From the NCBI GenBank assembly GCA_021442155.1, contig CM038223.1, positions 28,928,983-28,992,982 of the forward strand: DNA of 64,000 bases. The letters are read 5' to 3'. The stretch comes from Cymbidium sinense (Eukaryota; Streptophyta; Magnoliopsida; Asparagales; Orchidaceae). The position numbers and the translations under genes are program-made. Below the pieces are notes generated by a model. The model was not told where the DNA came from. It made no database searches and saw nothing but the letters and a program-made list of their open reading frames with translations. Of the stretch, positions 60,341 through 64,000 are shown piece by piece (the stretch's first letter is position 1; every line of letters starts with the position of its first letter).

Positions 60341-61320
60341 GATAGAAGAAGATCCATGTCCTACATACATCAATTCTCTGCAAAATAAAGAAGAAACCAA
60401 TGACTTAGTTAGGCTATTGTCTGAGTTTAAGGATTGCTTTGCATGGAGTTATGAAGAGATGTCTGAATTATCTCCTGATGTAGCAGTCCATAAACTAGCA
60501 ATAGACCCTAACGCTAACCCTATCAAGTAAGCTCCTAGATGCATGTGATTAGAAATCGAATAACTGGCCATTTCTGAAGTCAAGAAACTGATCGATGCTA
60601 GTTTTATCAGGGAAGAAAAATATCCTACCTAGTTAGCCAGTGTCGTGCTAGTTAAGAAAAAGAATGGACAAATTCTCATATGCATTGATTTCACGGACTT
60701 AAATAAGGCATGACCTAAGGATGAATTTCCTCTTCCTATATTAGAATTAATGGTGGAAATCACCTCATCTTATGCAGTATTCTCCTTCATGGATGGGTCA
60801 TCTGGCTACAACCAAATTAAAATGGCACATGAGGATGAAAGAAACACTACTTTTCAAACCCTGATAGGAATCTATTGTTATAAGGTTATGCCTTTCGGCC
60901 TTAAAAATGTTGGTGCTACATACCAGCGGGCCATGATTCAGATCTTCAAAAAACTAATTCATCATCAAGTTAAATGATATGTTGATGATCTAGTAGTCAA
61001 AAGCAAAGAAAAGGAAGACCACCTCTTTGACTTGAGAGTAGTTTTTGAATGGTTAAGATAATTTAACCTCAAAATGAACCCCCCTGAAGTGTGCATTTAG
61101 AGTAGCTTGAGGGAAGTTCCTTGGGTTTATTATTTGACATTGGGAATAGAGGTAGACCTAGAAAATATGAAAGCTATCTTTGAAATGAAGCCCCCTAAAA
61201 GTCTTACTCAACTCAGATCTTTCTAAGGGTAATTGGCATATCTAAGATGCTTTATCTCCAATTTGCCGAGAAGATGCAAACCATTTTCAGCACTTGTCAA
61301 AAAGGTTGCCTAGTTCAAGT
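60341..61320 (+). pseudogene. Element D reverse transcriptase
   Basis: FKDCFAWSYEEM near 60,428, then FIRE...YPT, CPKDEFPLP-like and, in the open frame 60,750-60,977, FSFMDGSSGYNQIKMAHED and YCYKVMPFGLKNVGATYQR. The active site YVDD is intact at 60,978-60,989 but is preceded directly by a TGA stop where B has a Cys codon (TGC). The connection part PPKSLTQLRSF...LAYLRCFISNL follows to about 61,270. Other stops are scattered. Confidence 0.87.
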
Positions 61321-61640
61321 GGGATGATAAGTGCTAGCATGCCTTTGAAGACATTGAGCAGTATTTGGTGAAGTTGCTAGTTCCAGCAACCCCTATCCCG
61401 GGCAAGCCGTTGATCCTCTACACTGATGCATTGGATGACTCCCTCGGCCCTTTGTTGGCTCAAACCAATAATGAAGGGAAGGAGAATGCTCTCTACTATC
61501 TCAGCCATCGTCTAATCCATGCTGAAGCAAACTACCCACCTATTGAGAAACATTTCCTAGCTTAGATCTTTGCATCCCTAAAGCTACGACACAATATGCT
61601 TTCTCATATGGTGAACTTAATTTCAAGAATCAATCCACTA
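61321..61640 (+). pseudogene. Element D RNase H
   Basis: Open frame 61,365-61,565: LILYTDALDDSLGPLLAQ (first Asp intact), NALYYLSHRL, NYPPIEKHFLA, then a stop and LRHNML in the next piece. It follows RT directly as in B. Confidence 0.87.
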
Positions 61641-61739
61641 TAGTAACTCATGACACGACTGATGTTGTTTGGACAGTTGGCACATTGGTCCATGATTCTC
61701 TTGTAGTTTAATATTACACTTGTACCCCTCCGTGCAGTG

Positions 61740-62290
61740 AAAGGATAAGCACTAGCAGATTTCTTAGCAGCACACCCACTACCTGTTGATTACCCGCTTA
61801 GTGACGATCTCCATGATGAAAGAATCATGAACTTAGGGGAGGTTGACAATCACCGTTGGGAGACAAATTTTTATGGTGTAACTTCCTTCCAAAAAGGAGA
61901 AGGACCATGATCTACTCTTCCAGGAAAGGTAGGGGTAGGAATAGTTCTCTTAACTCTGGACCGCTATGTGATGAGATTCTCATACTATCTCTCCAATCCA
62001 TGCACCAACAATGAAGCTGACTATCAGGCTTTGATTGTGAGTCTGGAGTTAGATATTACAATATGTGTTTGAAGCATCAACATCTATGGGGATTCTCAGT
62101 TAGTCATCAACTAGATTGTTGGGTTCTATAAGATTCTAAAACCTAAGCTTCATCATTATCATGAGTATACCATGAATCTATTGGCCCAAATCCCTAAGGT
62201 CACCATCGACAAGGTCCCTCGAGGAGAGAACGCAATAGCAGATGCTTTGGCTAAACTTTCCAAGGAATTGGCATGCCAGAAGATGAGTCC
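61740..62290 (+). pseudogene. Element D second (archaeal-type) RNase H
   Basis: The linker ALADFLAAHPLPVDYPLSDDL is at about 61,750-61,815. The first catalytic block reads NFYGVTS where B has YYDGATS, so the first Asp is lost. NEADYQALI and IYGDSQLVI keep the Glu and the second Asp. LHHYHEYT and ADALAKLSKEL follow to about 62,270. Single stops interrupt it. Confidence 0.85.
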
Positions 62291-62559
62291 ATTCCAATAA
62301 AGGTCCAAAATAGACAAGTCCTATCCCTTATTGATGCTGAACTCATCGAGATACTTTCTCTTGAAGGGGAAGTTATTGTTGTTAATAAGGGCGAGGAGCT
62401 GGATTGGAGGCAACCATTCATAGATTACTAGAACACAGGCAAACTACCTCAAGAGAAATCACAAGCCTATCAGGTGAAGTACAGAGCTCTCTCTTATGCT
62501 CTCATGGATGACACCTTATATCGATGATCTTTCAATCAAATGTCATTACATTATTTAGA

Positions 62560-63592
62560 CAAACATGAAGCTTATAAGATCATAACTGAGGTACATTCAG
62601 GTCTATGCAGAGTGCATCAATCTAGTATGGAGATGAAAGTAAAGATCAAGAGACTAGGATACTACTAGCCTTCAATGATTATAGACTGCATGAATATGGC
62701 TAGGAGATACCATCAGTGTCAGGTATACAGTGTGGTCCTACATCAACCACCAAATATTTTACATCCTACATTATCCTCATGGCCATTTGAGTGTTGGGGT
62801 ACCGACATAGTAGGTCTTATCGATCCGCCTTCTTATAAGGGTCATTGGTTCATCCTAGCTGCCACTGACTACTTGTCAAAGTGGGCGAGGCAATCCCACT
62901 CAAAGATGTGCTCCGCTTTTCATGAACCATATATAGGTTTGGGGTTTATACCTGAATTATATGGCAATGGTACTACATTCAAGAGCACCAAAATCAACAG
63001 CTTCTCTAGAATACATAGTATATATTGGAGATACTCCACCATTTACTATCCCAGGATAAATGGCCTAGCAGAAGCATTCAACAAAAGTCTCATCCAAATA
63101 CTGAAGAAGACACTTGATGACAACAAGTGATAGTGACATGAGTAAAAGCTTTGTGGCATCTGCATACAAACAACTCATTCTACCCATTCTTCTACAAAAG
63201 TAAAAGTTCTACCATTCAAGTTCCCATCTTTAAGGATAGAAATGGGTAGTAAAATCACTATAGTGCATAATGAGAATTTGCGGTTAGAACAGCTAAACGG
63301 TTTGGAGGAGAGATGCATATGGGTGCACCAGAACCTTGAGTTGTACAAGGCTAAGATGATTCAAGCTCACAACAAGCTAGTCCGCCCTAGATCTTTTCAA
63401 GTAGGAGGACTTGTTTTCATTCTAAGGAGACTAATTATTGTCAGTCGAAAGATGGAAGGCAAGTTTGAACCCACTTGGGATGGCCCTTCCGTCATAGTGA
63501 AGGCCTACCATGGAGGATCTTATCAGCTTATTGATTGTAAAGGGGAACACATGATGCTTCCAATTAATGAGCTCTATTTGAAGAAATATTAG
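62560..63592 (+). pseudogene. Element D integrase
   Basis: The zinc-finger end RYHQCQ is near 62,705. WGTDIVGLIDPPS keeps the first catalytic Asp and is followed by FILAATDYLSKW. A frameshift with a small deletion follows, and the second-Asp block reads ELYGNGTTFKSTK, with Asp lost. LAEAFNKSL holds the Glu. After stops, the C-terminal domain is open at 63,242-63,592, with AHNKLVRPRSFQVGGL, KFEPTWDGPSVI and a terminus MLPINELYLKKY. It is the longest intact C-terminus of the three copies. Confidence 0.88.
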
Positions 63593-64000
63593 CCATAAAA
63601 TCATGTTTGAAAATAATTATGATCAAAATTTTATTCCAATTAATCAAAATATTCTCTTCATTTGAAGCATTGCTTGCTTATTTACGAATCCATCACGATG
63701 TGTTTTAGGGCAGATGTAAGAGAGCCCGAGAGGCATCCTATCCCTATTTCACAACACGAACATAAGTTAAACATGATTCCCCAGCGCTACTAAAATAGGT
63801 GTGAGAGAACCCAAGAGGCATCCTATTTTGACTGGCATGGCTAGGTGAAGTGCAGAGAACCCAAACGACATCCTTTCTTCGCGCAATCACAACTTCCATT
63901 CGTGGCACCATTTCATCAATTCCCCAGTGTATTTTAGGATAGGTCTAAGAGAACCCAAGAGGCATCTTATTTCTTCTAACACAAACACAAACAAAAACAA
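63593..64000 (+). repeat. Element D 3' region with conserved hairpins
   Basis: This is the start of the non-coding 3' region; the element continues past the window. A perfect hairpin unit has AAAATAGG at 63,792-63,799, a 22-nt loop and CCTATTTT at 63,822-63,829. Further copies with the same loop lie at 63,706-63,745 and 63,936-63,974, and one with a decayed loop near 63,838-63,875. The loop core AGAGAACCCAAGAGGCAT is shared with B. Confidence 0.82.

Overview
This window is repeat-dense nuclear DNA of a plant, almost certainly a flowering plant. The evidence is several degenerate Ty3/gypsy elements of the Tat (Ogre-like) lineage, a chromovirus, a LINE remnant with a DUF4283-type domain and a Tourist-like MITE. 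The DNA is AT-rich. I see no intact host gene, no rRNA or tRNA gene and no CRISPR array. Nearly all long open frames are pieces of decayed transposons or low-complexity sequence. The species cannot be named from this.

Layout: (1) 1-1749 (+) is the RT/RNase H/integrase part of a dead chromovirus ('C'). Its integrase C-terminus and chromodomain resume at 48,771-49,330. (2) Between these lies a nest of Tat-type elements, all on the minus strand. An outer LTR ('O', 1750-2200 and about 43,685-48,769) holds element A (2201 to about 43,679). The 5' LTR of A is split by element B (15,854-42,330), which is flanked by the duplication GTTCC. (3) 49.3-57.5 kb is AT-rich sequence with microsatellites, a 266-bp MITE and a minus-strand LINE ORF1 remnant. 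(4) 57.5-64 kb holds another Tat element. A minus-strand protease fragment (57.6-58.7 kb) is followed by an inverted plus-strand copy, D (59.2 kb to the window end).

Element B is the reference copy. It is 26,477 bp with LTRs of 6,153 bp (3') and 7,169 bp (5'). Read on the minus strand, its order is LTR, PBS remnant, leader, upstream ORF-like region, gag, protease, linker, RT, RNase H, archaeal-type RNase H, integrase, modular 3' non-coding region, LTR. Element A has the same plan but has lost the protease, the RT catalytic loop, the second RNase H and part of the integrase. D lacks gag and protease. All are interrupted by stops or frameshifts.

The most notable signal is repeated RNA-like structure in the non-coding parts of these elements. 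The leaders of A and B hold an array of stem-loops with a near-constant 10-nt loop and co-varying stems. Just downstream of integrase, in A, B and D, lies another hairpin (8-bp stem, 22-nt highly conserved loop), repeated three or more times in B and D. Further 3', modules of a few hundred bp carry a third co-varying hairpin.
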